A stretch of 64,000 bases of DNA, taken from contig JAFYNQ010000102.1 in assembly GCA_017548065.1 (NCBI GenBank), forward strand, positions 1-64,000. The letters are read 5' to 3'. The position numbers were made by a program, and so were the translations under genes. Positions within the stretch are counted from its first letter, which is position 1. Each line of letters starts with the position of its first letter. Of this stretch, positions 32,217 through 43,382 are shown one piece after another. The notes under the pieces are model-generated. The model was not told where the DNA came from. It did not search any database and saw nothing but the letters and a program-made list of their open reading frames with translations. Source of the DNA: Oscillospiraceae bacterium. Lineage in GTDB: Bacteria; Bacillota; Clostridia; Oscillospirales; Oscillospiraceae.

Positions 32217-34592
32217 TTAAAACTCTGCAATGGTAACACCGTCTTCACCTTCGCCATATGCACCTAAACGGAATTTTTTAACAAACCGATTCTTACGCAA
32301 AGATTGCTGCACAGCAGCACGCAATGCGCCGGTACCTTTTCCGTGAATAATGCGCACGCTGGGAAGATTGGAGCGCATCGCCTCATCCAGATACCGATCA
32401 AGCACGCAGATTGCCTCAATAGAATCCATACCACGCAGATCTATCTCGGAAGCAATGGCAAACTTTTTCATTTCTCTGCCGGAATGCGCAGGTCTCTGCG
32501 GTTTAACCGGCTGAGCATTATGATTTTCCAAAAGATAAATTTCATCCGCTTTGGCAGAAAGCTTTAAAACGCCGGCTTGCAGTTGATAAGTGCCATCCTT
32601 GTTAATGGCAATAACACTCGCTTTTGTGCCGAATTTCAAAAGTTCCACCGTATCGCCAACAATAATCTGTCGGGAAGGTTCGGGGCGCTTCTTTTGACTC
32701 TCACCAGCCTGCAGATTACTTTCCGCTTCATTCAGATTTCTGCGAAGCTGTGCCTGACGCTGGTTAATACCCTGGGTATCCGCCTGCTCCGAAAGCTGCT
32801 TTTTAATGGATCGGATCTCATCCGTGGCCTCATTGGCAACTCTGCGTGCATCTTCAATAATAGACCTTCCCTGAGCTCTGGCCTCAGAGAGAATGCGTTC
32901 CTTCTCTGCCTCCAGTTGTTCAGCATACTCGTCACTTCTCTGCTTTGTTTTTTCAATCTCCTTGCGCAGACGCTCGGCTTCAATGCGGGCAGATTCCATC
33001 TTCTGCCGCTGTTCTTCCAGCTGATTAAGAACATCCTCAAAGTCCTTATCATTCTGACCAACAAGGTCTTCCGCTTCCTTCAAGATATGTTCAGGCAAGC
33101 CCAATTTCCTGGAGATTGCAAAAGCGTTAGATTTTCCGGGAATGCCGATCAGCAATTTATAGGTAGGTTGCAAAGTCTCAACATTAAACTCGCAAGAAGC
33201 ATTGATTACATTCTCCGTGCGCATAGCGTATAGCTTCAGCTCTGCATAATGGGTCGTTGCAACAACGCGGCTTCCCATTTTTCGGCAAAACTCAATCAAA
33301 GCGATGGCAAGAGCAGCACCTTCTGCAGGGTCTGTACCTGCACCAAGCTCATCAAAAAGCACCAGGGTTTGTCCATCACATTGGGTCACGATATCCACGA
33401 TAGTGCGCATATGACTGGAAAACGTAGACAAGCTTTGTGCGATAGACTGCTCGTCTCCAATGTCCGCCAAAATAGAATGAAACACAGACAGTTTTGTACC
33501 ATCCCCAGCAGGCACATGGAGTCCACACTCTGCCATCAACGTCAAAAGACCAATTGTTTTCAGCGTAACAGTCTTACCACCGGTATTGGGGCCGGTAATG
33601 ATCATTGTGTCAAAATCATCGCCAAGATGCAGAGAAATCGGTACCACCTTGTTCGCATCAATAAGCGGATGTCTTGCATTCCGAAGAACAACAACACCAT
33701 GGTCATTCATTTCCGGCGCCCATGCCTTCATTTTATACGCCAAGCGTGATTTTGCAAAAATAACATCAAGCCTTGTGAGAATTGAAATATTGTTAGAAAT
33801 CGCTTCAGCATGCGTAGCCACATTGGCGGACAATTCACTTAAAATTCTCTCAATTTCCTTCTGTTCTTTCAATTCCAGCTCACGCAGTGCATTGTTTGCG
33901 CTGACCGCAGACATAGGTTCTATGAAATAAGTAGAACCGGTAGCAGATACATCGTGAACAAGACCAGGGATCTCGTTTTTGCATTCACTTTTCACCGGGA
34001 CAACGTAACGTCCCTGGCGAATCGTGATAATAGGATCTCTTAAGAACTTTACGTAGGCCGGTGAAGAGATCGTCTTCTGCAGAGTATCCTTAATTTTAGC
34101 TGTCTGTTGACGCATATGTCTGCGAATATCTGCAAGCTCCGGGCTTGCTGCATCCGCAATTTCCTCTTCCGATAAAATAGCGGTAAAAATGCTGTCTTCC
34201 AAGAATTTGTTAGGATTTAAAGCATCAAAAAGAGGATCCAACACAGTATGTTCATCCTCTTCGGACACATAATCCTTAACCTTACGTGTGCAACGAAGTG
34301 TGCCACCGATTTCCAGTAATTCAGAAGGGTGCAATGTTCCGCTGCGTTCAGCTCTTTCCAAAGAGGCTGCTACATCCTTAAGTTCGTTAAAACCGGGATA
34401 GCCTTTTCGCGTGGAAAGGTTCACCGCAGCAGTTGTTTCAGCAAGCATGGACAGCACATCCTCTAAATCTGAGGTAGGCACAAGCGTTTTGCACGCTGCT
34501 TTTCCGCCTGCGCTTCCTGCGCATTCCGACAGCATGGTAAGCACTTGCTCCAGTTCCAGCTTTGTAAATGATCTATGATATAATTCTGACAT
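32217..34592 (-). CDS. mutS2: Endonuclease MutS2
   Basis: 791 residues. MutS-like core with clamp/lever helices, ATPase site G-P-N-T-G-G-K-T near 335-342, D-E-L-G-A-G-T-D-P near 413-421, a long coiled coil (about 510-640), a KOW-like segment and a C-terminal Smr domain (D-L-R-G-M near 709, H-G-K-G-T-G-A-L near 754). Acts in collided-ribosome rescue or anti-recombination. Located 14 nt after recO. Confidence 0.95.
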   Translation of the reverse strand: MSELYHRSFTKLELEQVLTMLSECAGSAGGKAACKTLVPTSDLEDVLSMLAETTAAVNLSTRKGYPGFNELKDVAASLERAERSGTLHPSELLEIGGTLRCTRKVKDYVSEEDEHTVLDPLFDALNPNKFLEDSIFTAILSEEEIADAASPELADIRRHMRQQTAKIKDTLQKTISSPAYVKFLRDPIITIRQGRYVVPVKSECKNEIPGLVHDVSATGSTYFIEPMSAVSANNALRELELKEQKEIERILSELSANVATHAEAISNNISILTRLDVIFAKSRLAYKMKAWAPEMNDHGVVVLRNARHPLIDANKVVPISLHLGDDFDTMIITGPNTGGKTVTLKTIGLLTLMAECGLHVPAGDGTKLSVFHSILADIGDEQSIAQSLSTFSSHMRTIVDIVTQCDGQTLVLFDELGAGTDPAEGAALAIALIEFCRKMGSRVVATTHYAELKLYAMRTENVINASCEFNVETLQPTYKLLIGIPGKSNAFAISRKLGLPEHILKEAEDLVGQNDKDFEDVLNQLEEQRQKMESARIEAERLRKEIEKTKQRSDEYAEQLEAEKERILSEARAQGRSIIEDARRVANEATDEIRSIKKQLSEQADTQGINQRQAQLRRNLNEAESNLQAGESQKKRPEPSRQIIVGDTVELLKFGTKASVIAINKDGTYQLQAGVLKLSAKADEIYLLENHNAQPVKPQRPAHSGREMKKFAIASEIDLRGMDSIEAICVLDRYLDEAMRSNLPSVRIIHGKGTGALRAAVQQSLRKNRFVKKFRLGAYGEGEDGVTIAEF

Positions 34593-34606
34593 TGTTAACT
34601 CCCGTA

Positions 34607-35350
34607 TCAGATGAGTAATGTTTTATAAAAATCAAGTGCAGAGAAGCCTCTTTCCAATTGTGTCAGCAAATACCCTTCTGCAATCTGCACAATGCTTTGC
34701 AGGGTATCTTCTCCAATACGGAAAGAGAATATTTTCTTTGGATCACAGTAACAGATATACCGCAATGTGTCCAGGGCGCTAGTATTCAACGGCATACGAA
34801 TGCCGTTATCTGTGTGCATGGAACACGCAAAGCACTCCAACTGACCCAAAGACAGATTAAAGCGATCAGGAAAAGCATTGCCGCAATGGCAACAGCTGCT
34901 TAAATCAGGTGTATATCCGGCAAGACACGCCACACGAAGCTCAAAGACAGCCTTTACAATGCTTTGATTTACCGAAAGCTTCGTAAGGGCGTACAGACAG
35001 TTCAGCAAAAGAGGTAGTAACTGTGGATTCGGAATATCTTCCTGACAAACAACCTCAGCTGCTTGTACAAAATATGTACCCAAAGACAGTTTTTCCAAAT
35101 CTGTACGCAATGAATGAAACAATTCAATGCTCTCTGCCTCATTAACCGTATACAGTCCACGGTTTTCAAATAATGTAAATTCACTGTAAGCCAACAGCTG
35201 GCTGGGCGCAAACAAAGGACTATTCTTGCGTTTGAGTCCGCGCACTTTTACTGTTAGCTTACCGTGATTTTCCGTTAATAATGTGAGCAGTGCATCCGTA
35301 TCATTGTAGTTTGATACCCGAAGCACCAGCCCCCGTGTTTTTACGAACAT
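34607..35350 (-). CDS. recO: DNA repair protein RecO
   Basis: 247 residues. N-terminal OB fold begins K-T-R-G-L-V-L-R-V near residues 4-12; the C4 zinc site reads C-C-H-C-G near 147-151 and C-F-A-C near 167-170. Loads RecA on gapped DNA with RecR. ATG 35350 has GGAGG 6 nt upstream. Its first 50 nt overlap the yqzL gene in another frame. Confidence 0.92.
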   Translation of the reverse strand: MFVKTRGLVLRVSNYNDTDALLTLLTENHGKLTVKVRGLKRKNSPLFAPSQLLAYSEFTLFENRGLYTVNEAESIELFHSLRTDLEKLSLGTYFVQAAEVVCQEDIPNPQLLPLLLNCLYALTKLSVNQSIVKAVFELRVACLAGYTPDLSSCCHCGNAFPDRFNLSLGQLECFACSMHTDNGIRMPLNTSALDTLRYICYCDPKKIFSFRIGEDTLQSIVQIAEGYLLTQLERGFSALDFYKTLLI

Positions 35351-35441
35351 GGGTATCCTCCGCAATTTGCGCTCTGTAGAGCATATAGATCTCCGGAGCG
35401 CCGGTTTCCAGGAATAATTCCCAGTAGCTTTGTGCATCCAT
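35301..35441 (-). CDS. yqzL: YqzL family protein
   Basis: 46 residues between era and recO, the family's position. Core: Y-W-E-L-F-L-E-T-G-A-P-E-I-Y-M-L-Y-R (residues 6-23), matching the W-x-L-F-x-x-T-G...Y-L-L-Y pattern. GGAGGG precedes the ATG at 35441. Function unknown. The last 50 nt overlap recO. Confidence 0.8.
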   Translation of the reverse strand: MDAQSYWELFLETGAPEIYMLYRAQIAEDTHVRKNTGAGASGIKLQ

Positions 35442-35494
35442 AACGATCCCTCCAAAGGTAGGATTGACAAATGCTGCCGGGATACTCATGGAAA

Positions 35495-36382
35495 TTATTC
35501 ACTATAACCGAAGTTACGTACATGGAAATCACTGTCTCTCCAGTTCTCCTTAAACTTGACCCAGGTGGTCAGATAGACACGTGTTCCCATAAACCGCTCA
35601 CAATCGGTACGGGCCATAGTGGAGATCTTTTTCAGCATTTCTCCGCCCTTTCCGATAATAATGCCTTTATGACTTGCTTTTTCGCAATAAATAGTTGCAT
35701 CAATATCAATAATACCGTTATCCCGTTCGGAGAACTTGGTGATCTCAACTGCCGTTCCGTGAGGGATCTCGCGGTCAAGGCACCAAAGGAGCTTTTCACG
35801 AATAATCTCAGCCATCACCTGACGCTCTGGTTGGTCGGTCGTAATATCTTCAGGGAAAAGAAAAGGACTTTCCACTGCATACTTTTCGCATTCCTGCAAA
35901 AGTGCATCAACGCCGTCACCTGTTTTCGCAGAAATAGGAATAATTGCAGTGAAATCAGCGTGCTGAGAGTAAACAGCGATCACTTCCAATAATTTTTCTT
36001 TCTCAATGGTATCAATCTTGTTGATTGCCAGCACAACAGGGCAATTTTTTGCCTTGAGTTGATCTATAAGACCTTCCTCCTGGGGGCCAACGGACGCAAT
36101 GGGTTCCACCACAAGAATCGTGAGATCCACATCCGCAATAGAGTTCTTAGTAACATTGACCATGTAATCTCCAAGCTTGGTACGAGGCTTATGGAAGCCG
36201 GGAGTGTCAACAAAGACATACTGGGTATTACCACGTGTCACAATACCGCAAATACGGTTACGGGTGGTCTGGGGTTTATTGGATACGATTGCGATCTTCT
36301 CACCGACAAGAAAATTGATCAATGTGGACTTGCCGACATTGGGACGACCTGCGATCGTGATCATTGCTGTTTTTGTTTTCAT
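35495..36382 (-). CDS. era: GTPase Era
   Basis: 295 residues. G1 G-R-P-N-V-G-K-S-T near 12-20, G3 D-T-P-G-F-H near 59-64, G4 N-K-I-D near 121-124, and a C-terminal KH domain with G-K-G-G-E near 243-247. Assists 16S rRNA 3-prime maturation. dgkA and cdd, found between ybeY and era in Bacillus, are missing. Confidence 0.96.
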   Translation of the reverse strand: MKTKTAMITIAGRPNVGKSTLINFLVGEKIAIVSNKPQTTRNRICGIVTRGNTQYVFVDTPGFHKPRTKLGDYMVNVTKNSIADVDLTILVVEPIASVGPQEEGLIDQLKAKNCPVVLAINKIDTIEKEKLLEVIAVYSQHADFTAIIPISAKTGDGVDALLQECEKYAVESPFLFPEDITTDQPERQVMAEIIREKLLWCLDREIPHGTAVEITKFSERDNGIIDIDATIYCEKASHKGIIIGKGGEMLKKISTMARTDCERFMGTRVYLTTWVKFKENWRDSDFHVRNFGYSE

Positions 36383-36394
36383 TGTATATCTCCT

Positions 36395-36895
36395 TTACCG
36401 TTGCATTCCGGGGATTTCGGAAACGATTTTCTCTTCTTCTGCACGCATCTGTGCTTTCTGCTCGCCTTCATCCAGGTGATCGTAACCAAGCAAATGAAGC
36501 ATAGAATGAATCGTCAAATAACCAACCTCACGTTTAGTGCTGTGACCAAATTCCTTTGCTTGCGCAACAGCACGCTCTAAAGAGATAGCCATATCTCCGA
36601 GAGGACAGCGACCAGTACCGGGATCCAGATACAGTGACCAATCCTCCGGCAAAATACCGGGCTCAAACTGGAACATAGGAAAGCTGAGAACATCGGTAGC
36701 CTTATCAATTTCACGTGTAGATTTATTGATCCCCCGAATCACCGCATCGTCAGTAACCAGCACATTGATCTCACAAGGCACATTCACGCCCTGCTGCCGC
36801 ATGGTCGCGTGAATACAAGTTTTAATTATATTTTTAATGGCGATGTTGCTAAAAGAAAACTTGTCAAAAGTAATATTTATCTTTATATTTTTCAT
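36395..36895 (-). CDS. ybeY: Endoribonuclease YbeY
   Basis: 166 residues. Catalytic zinc site H-S-M-L-H-L-L-G-Y-D-H near 130-140 (HxxxHxxxxxH) and T-D-D-A-V-I near 48-53, S-F-P-M near 71. Processes the 16S rRNA 3-prime end. Overlaps phoH by 4 nt and ends 12 nt before era. Confidence 0.95.
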   Translation of the reverse strand: MKNIKINITFDKFSFSNIAIKNIIKTCIHATMRQQGVNVPCEINVLVTDDAVIRGINKSTREIDKATDVLSFPMFQFEPGILPEDWSLYLDPGTGRCPLGDMAISLERAVAQAKEFGHSTKREVGYLTIHSMLHLLGYDHLDEGEQKAQMRAEEEKIVSEIPGMQR

Positions 36896-37905
36896 TGTGA
36901 CCTCTTTCTTTGAAACTTCGCAGGGCCGGAGATCTCCGGCCGCTTCATTTTATCAGCTCGTTCGTAGGCATTGATGATCTCCTGAACCAGCGCATGTCTT
37001 ACAACGTCAGCAGATGTCAGCTTACAGATAGCGATATCTTTAACCCCTTCCAACACACGAAGCGCGTCTTTTAAACCGGAAACTTTATCCTGAGGCAAGT
37101 CAATCTGCGTAACGTCACCGGTTATGACGATCTTGGAACCAAAGCCAAGACGGGTAAGAAACATTTTCATCTGTTCCTTTGTTGTATTTTGTGCTTCATC
37201 AAGAATGATAAAGCTGTCATCCAATGTGCGTCCACGCATATAGGCAAGCGGAGCTACCTCAATTGAGCCTCGTTCCTGATATTTTTGGAACGTTTCAGCG
37301 CCTAACATATCATAAAGCGCATCATAAAGCGGCCGAAGATAGGGATCCACTTTATTCTGCAAGTCGCCGGGCAGGAAGCCCAGGCGCTCACCGGCTTCAA
37401 CAGCAGGTCTTGTAAGAATAATACGGTTTACGGTTCTTTCTCTGAATGCAGCAACTGCAGCTGCAACAGCCAGATAAGTCTTGCCGGTACCGGCAGGGCC
37501 TACGCCAAGGGTCACCGTATTCTTCATAATCGCTTTCATGTATTTTTGCTGACCTACAGTTTTGGCTTTAATAGACTTTCCCTTTGCTGTAATGCAGACA
37601 ACATCCTTTGCCATTTCCGTTACCTGCGCATCATTGCCTTCTTTCACCAGGGTGATAAGGTAACGCACTCTCTGTTCATCAATCTGCTCGCCTTTTGCTG
37701 CAAGAGAGAGCAACCCATCCAATGTTCTTGCCGCTTTATCCACAGCTTCCTCATCACCGCTGACCTTCAGTTCGTTGCCTCGGTTGATGATCGTGACGTT
37801 CAGTGCTTCTTCAATCTTTTTAATATTTTCATCAAAGGATCCAAAGACACAAATCAGGTCTTCTACCCTTTCCACGTTTATGATTCTCTCAATCTCTTTT
37901 GCCAT
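36892..37905 (-). CDS. phoH: PhoH-like ATPase
   Basis: 337 residues. Walker A G-P-A-G-T-G-K-T near 137-144, Walker B F-I-I-L-D-E-A-Q near 233-240, and a KH-like N-terminal segment. The Arg in M-F-L-T-R-L-G-F-G is family-typical. Its start overlaps yqfD by 17 nt. Confidence 0.95.
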   Translation of the reverse strand: MAKEIERIINVERVEDLICVFGSFDENIKKIEEALNVTIINRGNELKVSGDEEAVDKAARTLDGLLSLAAKGEQIDEQRVRYLITLVKEGNDAQVTEMAKDVVCITAKGKSIKAKTVGQQKYMKAIMKNTVTLGVGPAGTGKTYLAVAAAVAAFRERTVNRIILTRPAVEAGERLGFLPGDLQNKVDPYLRPLYDALYDMLGAETFQKYQERGSIEVAPLAYMRGRTLDDSFIILDEAQNTTKEQMKMFLTRLGFGSKIVITGDVTQIDLPQDKVSGLKDALRVLEGVKDIAICKLTSADVVRHALVQEIINAYERADKMKRPEISGPAKFQRKRSQ

Positions 37906-39082
37906 ATTCTTCAGTAAACTCCTTATTGCATTTCATTCCGATCATTTCATTACATCGGCATACGGTTTGAAGAAGATATACATCCTCCAAAAGGACCCCC
38001 TGCTGCGTTGCTTCCAAAATCGTACCGGCAGACATTTGAGACAGTAAATAGTTTTCCACATAGGTGTCTAACCAGTGGAATGCCACCGCTTCGATAATAA
38101 CAGTTGTTTCGGTTTTATATTGTCTTTCCGAATACGCAATAACAGATATGGGCAATTTAAAACTGCCAGGTAGCGTCAAAGTATATTTTTTATATATTCT
38201 ATCACATCCGGTACTATAAATTCCACTACCTTTGAATAAATTTATAAGTTTTTTTCCAATTAAAATGCTGAATTTTTTCTTAAATGCAGTCCCTTCTGTC
38301 TTAACGGTATAATTTATCGGCGTCATTGCAGTTGTCAGCTGTTCTGTATCGGCAAAAATTTCCCCTTCTGCATCCTCCAAACGGACGAAATTTTCCAGTT
38401 CTATCCATCCGGCAACCAAAAGCTGGCCAGTTTCTATTGAATCACCTTTCTTGCACAAGGGGTAACCTGCAGTAACCGTAACAGACTGAACAATACCGTC
38501 CTTTTTAGCCACAATGCAATTCCCTTCATTTTCGTTTATATTGTTATCATCCGCACGCTCTTTTACAGATATGTACGCAACACACCCACGGGTATTAACC
38601 CCAAGCCATTGCAATTTAGGAATCGCTTGCAGCATCTTATTTTTAAATATCTCACTTCTGATTTCAGCGGTTTCACTGCCAAAACCTATGCCACAAGCAT
38701 TTGCGGCAGAAAGTATTTTCTCGGCATCAAGGGAACAATTCCCATCTATTTCCATAAATAACACCCTGGTTGGTAAAAACGCAGTCAAACTTAACACCAG
38801 CAATGCAAAAGCGACCAAAATCGGTCTGTTTCTCAAACGGAGAAAACTCCATACAATTCCACTTCTTTTCAGAATTTTTACCGAATCGCCGTTCTTTTTT
38901 GCAACTTCTTTTAATCTTTTCACATCATTTCTGCCGACCGAAACATGCAGCGTCATCTCGTTGACGACAGTTATTTCGTGTAGCGTAACATCGGCGATAT
39001 TCAGTTTAGAAATGATCAAAGTAGGTGATGCTGTGATGATTTCAACGCACAACGAACCGAACACGGAATCATATACCGACAT
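37889..39082 (-). CDS. yqfD: Sporulation protein YqfD
   Basis: 397 residues with one membrane helix (about 88-106), a long extracellular portion containing V-N-T-R-G-C-V-A-Y-I-S-V-K-E-R near 161-175 and the repeated turn G-D-S-I near 213-216. The family is sigma-E expressed in Bacillus and helps engulfed-forespore integrity; part of the channel-associated set. It follows yqfC by 3 nt. Confidence 0.9.
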   Translation of the reverse strand: MSVYDSVFGSLCVEIITASPTLIISKLNIADVTLHEITVVNEMTLHVSVGRNDVKRLKEVAKKNGDSVKILKRSGIVWSFLRLRNRPILVAFALLVLSLTAFLPTRVLFMEIDGNCSLDAEKILSAANACGIGFGSETAEIRSEIFKNKMLQAIPKLQWLGVNTRGCVAYISVKERADDNNINENEGNCIVAKKDGIVQSVTVTAGYPLCKKGDSIETGQLLVAGWIELENFVRLEDAEGEIFADTEQLTTAMTPINYTVKTEGTAFKKKFSILIGKKLINLFKGSGIYSTGCDRIYKKYTLTLPGSFKLPISVIAYSERQYKTETTVIIEAVAFHWLDTYVENYLLSQMSAGTILEATQQGVLLEDVYLLQTVCRCNEMIGMKCNKEFTEEYGKRD

Positions 39083-39085
39083 AGC

Positions 39086-39358
39086 TCACTTCCCTTTCGT
39101 TACAGTGATTGATAAAATTGTGCCTTTGATGATCAGCTGCTGCCTGGACATGCATGCAACACACAAATCGCATCCTGTTACGCACAGATGTCCCGTTGGA
39201 AGTTTAATAAGTATCTTTTCACAGCTATAAGCTATGATCCCTCTGTGATTTTCTATCAACACCCTTGTGTTATCAATAAGCTCTGTAACTGTCTGCCACG
39301 GCATAGACTCACCGGGTAGTTCTTCACCAAACATAAAATCACGAATACGATTTCCCAA
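39086..39358 (-). CDS. yqfC: Sporulation protein YqfC
   Basis: 90 residues. Matches the short YqfC family: N-R-I-R-D-F near the start, E-N-H-R-G-I near 42-47, L-P-T-G-H-L-C-V-T-G-C-D-L near 59-71 and the terminal I-K-G-T-I-L-S-I. Start TTG 39358 is chosen since GAGAGGAGC (39366-39374) has a 7-nt spacing to it; an earlier TTG at 39379 lies upstream of that site. Confidence 0.87.
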   Translation of the reverse strand: MGNRIRDFMFGEELPGESMPWQTVTELIDNTRVLIENHRGIIAYSCEKILIKLPTGHLCVTGCDLCVACMSRQQLIIKGTILSITVTKGK

Positions 39359-39381
39359 TTTCAACGCTCCTCTCTTCAAAT

Positions 39382-39389
39382 ATTCTATG
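39382..39389 (-). promoter_or_regulatory. Possible sigma-E -10 element of yqfC-yqfD
   Basis: Minus-strand CATAGAAT, identical to the element ahead of cotJ, 23 nt before the chosen start. The Shine-Dalgarno begins 7 nt after it, so the leader would be very short; tentative. Confidence 0.35.
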
Positions 39390-39419
39390 CAACAAATGTG
39401 CTGATTTTCTTCTGCTCGT

Positions 39420-39427
39420 CATAGATA
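39420..39427 (+). promoter_or_regulatory. Possible sigma-E -10 element of ylbJ
   Basis: CATAGATA, 18 nt before the ylbJ start, divergent from the yqfC element. Spacing to the Shine-Dalgarno is as short as in yqfC; tentative. Confidence 0.3.
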
Positions 39428-39445
39428 TCAAAAGAGGTGGTATAT

Positions 39446-40453
39446 TTGAACCGAAACAAACGGAAGTTTTCTCTGATTGGGACTATATTGATCATGCTGT
39501 TGCTGATGTTGGACGGAAAAACCGCAATGAACGGAGCAAGCGATGGAGTATTACTGTGTATTAAAAGTGTGATTCCTTCCCTGTTTCCATTTATAACCTT
39601 CAGCTATATATTAAACAGCATTTTATCCGAATTAAACTGGAAGCCAATTTCCCCTTTGTTTCAATTCTGCGGCATACCGGAAGGCGGAGAATCACTGCTT
39701 GTTTTGGGCTTACTTGGTGGATACCCAGTTGGTGCGCAAGCTGTAAACGATGCGTACAAATGCAAGCGAATATCAAAGTCCGATGGGACAAGACTCCTGG
39801 CCTTCTGCAACAACGCAGGGCCTGCGTTTATATTTGGTGTTTCTCCGTGCTTATTTGAAAGCAAACTGGTGCCATGGGCTTTGTGGGGGATCCACATTTC
39901 ATCTGCTATAATCGTTTCAAGGCTGCTACACAAAGAATCCACAAAACGCATAAGATTACCTGCTGCAAAAAAAGTTACACTCCCAGTTGCTTTAAAAAAG
40001 AGCATATACACGGTTTCAACAATTTCCGGGTGGGTAATTCTATTTAGAACATTTGAAGCAATACTTGAAAAATATGTAGACAATATTCTTTCTGGTCTAT
40101 ACAAATCCATTATTCTTGGCAGCACCGAGCTTACAAGTGGATTCTATCGCTTGCTGGAAACTGATACCGAAGGGATCAGATTTATCCTATCCTCGGCATT
40201 TTTAGGCTTTGGCGGTATCTGCGTCATGATGCAAACCGCATCCGTCACCGAAGATTTAGGTCTTGGGATGTATTTCCCGGGAAAAATAGCACATAGTGCC
40301 ATTTCCTATTTTCTGTCTTTGTGTATTTGCCCGTTACTATTTCATGAAATGTACTTTTCATTGCCGAGCACAATACTATTTGCTACAGCATTAATAATCT
40401 CAATCATAATTTTAAGAAAAAACAGTAGATTTATGGCAGAAAATGCTGTATAA
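39446..40453 (+). CDS. ylbJ: Sporulation integral membrane protein YlbJ
   Basis: 335 residues, about eight membrane segments, nucleoside-recognition (gate) domain. Diagnostic motifs: S-V-I-P-S-L-F-P-F near 41-49, G-G-Y-P-V-G-A near 91-97, and N-N-A-G-P-A-F near 121-127. YlbJ moves dipicolinic-acid-related cargo or otherwise supports spore resistance in Bacillus. Start TTG 39446 has AGAGGTGG 5 nt upstream; GTG 39437 is inside that site. Confidence 0.9.
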   Translation: MNRNKRKFSLIGTILIMLLLMLDGKTAMNGASDGVLLCIKSVIPSLFPFITFSYILNSILSELNWKPISPLFQFCGIPEGGESLLVLGLLGGYPVGAQAVNDAYKCKRISKSDGTRLLAFCNNAGPAFIFGVSPCLFESKLVPWALWGIHISSAIIVSRLLHKESTKRIRLPAAKKVTLPVALKKSIYTVSTISGWVILFRTFEAILEKYVDNILSGLYKSIILGSTELTSGFYRLLETDTEGIRFILSSAFLGFGGICVMMQTASVTEDLGLGMYFPGKIAHSAISYFLSLCICPLLFHEMYFSLPSTILFATALIISIIILRKNSRFMAENAV

Positions 40454-40485
40454 TATCAAGCAAGATAAACACTGGAGGCAACGAT

Positions 40486-40695
40486 ATGCTATTTAGTAAC
40501 AAGATTGACCGCGCTTGCGCCTATTGCGTACATAGTACGGAGCTGAATTCCAACGTACTTTTGTGTGCCAGAAAAGGTGTTGTAATGGCGGATAGCAAAT
40601 GTATTAAATTTAAATATGATCCGTGCAAACGAATTCCGCTGAAACCCAAAGCCCAGGGTTTTGAAAAGTATACGGACGAAGATTTCAAACTGTAA
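40486..40695 (+). CDS. Small four-cysteine conserved protein
   Basis: 69 residues with C-A-Y-C near 11-14, Cys at 27 in L-L-C-A-R-K-G-V, Cys at 39, and C-K-R-I-P near 47-51. Cysteine spacing suggests zinc binding or disulfides; the Y-D-P-C-K-R-I-P tail is recurrent in uncharacterised clostridial proteins. Downstream of ylbJ (32 nt), so possibly spore-expressed. Function unknown. Confidence 0.65.
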   Translation: MLFSNKIDRACAYCVHSTELNSNVLLCARKGVVMADSKCIKFKYDPCKRIPLKPKAQGFEKYTDEDFKL

Positions 40696-40697
40696 TT

Positions 40698-40735
40698 AAA
40701 ATACAGGTCAGGTTGCACAACCTGACCTGTATTTT

Positions 40736-40738
<3 letters not shown>
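40698..40738. terminator. Bidirectional terminator, small protein / ligA
   Basis: A 17-bp near-perfect stem (40698-40715 with 40718-40735) with a 2-nt central loop (or 4 nt if the last pair opens) and T-run; converging genes end on either side. Confidence 0.9.
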
Positions 40739-42712
<1,974 letters not shown>

Positions 42713-43336
42713 TTATCCTCCCGTTTGTAAAAGTGTATCAGGTACAGAACCGACAATAACCGTTTCCGCAATTACTACCTGGCTGGAAATCGTAAAATAA
42801 TCCGTCTTTCCCAGCACAAGCACAGCCACATCCACACTGACATCCATATGTATCTGGTGCATAACCTGATTGATCCCAGCTTCTTTAAAATCACTGGTAA
42901 AAGACGCTTCCGAATTACGAATGGAAAGTATATGCACAGGAATGACCGGCCCTTTGCCTGCCAAAAATTCCGGCAACACAAAGCTTCCCATAGGGATACC
43001 CAAATCGGAACTGTCCAGCGCAAGGATATCATCATTAATTATATTCAGGATATCCGTTTTGAGCCGATTGACCTCGCTCATGTTGGTTTTTAAAGCAGTT
43101 ATACGTCCATCCAGATCCTTTTCAAAATACACGATCCGATCATATTGCACATTGCCGGTCTCTATTTGTTTATCAATGGCATCGTTTATAAGATCGGATG
43201 TAGCATTTTTCACCTGAGTTTGCGCCAAACCGCCGATGGTATGACGATACTGATAGCGAAAAAAGAAAAAAGCGACAATTGCCAATGCAAGCAATATGAT
43301 CAGCAAACGTAAAAAAGAAATAATTCTACGGAACAA
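42713..43336 (-). CDS. yunB: Sporulation protein YunB
   Basis: 207 residues. N-terminal membrane helix (about 5-26) then a soluble domain with A-I-D-K-Q-I near 52-57 and D-L-G-I-P-M-G-S near 111-118, characteristic of YunB. Sigma-E expressed in Bacillus. Start TTG 43336 is chosen for AGGGAGGGAG 4 nt upstream; an earlier TTG at 43369 would precede the putative promoter. Confidence 0.85.
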   Translation of the reverse strand: MFRRIISFLRLLIILLALAIVAFFFFRYQYRHTIGGLAQTQVKNATSDLINDAIDKQIETGNVQYDRIVYFEKDLDGRITALKTNMSEVNRLKTDILNIINDDILALDSSDLGIPMGSFVLPEFLAGKGPVIPVHILSIRNSEASFTSDFKEAGINQVMHQIHMDVSVDVAVLVLGKTDYFTISSQVVIAETVIVGSVPDTLLQTGG

Positions 43337-43356
43337 GGCGCTCCCTCCCTGGGGGG

Positions 43357-43382
43357 AGTCTATGTTCAAATGTTGAAATTAT
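43357..43382 (-). promoter_or_regulatory. Possible sigma-E promoter of yunB
   Basis: On the minus strand ATA (43380-43382, overlapping the pcrA stop), 15 nt, CATAGACT (43357-43364). Best-formed of the CATAG elements in the window because both parts are present. Confidence 0.45.
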
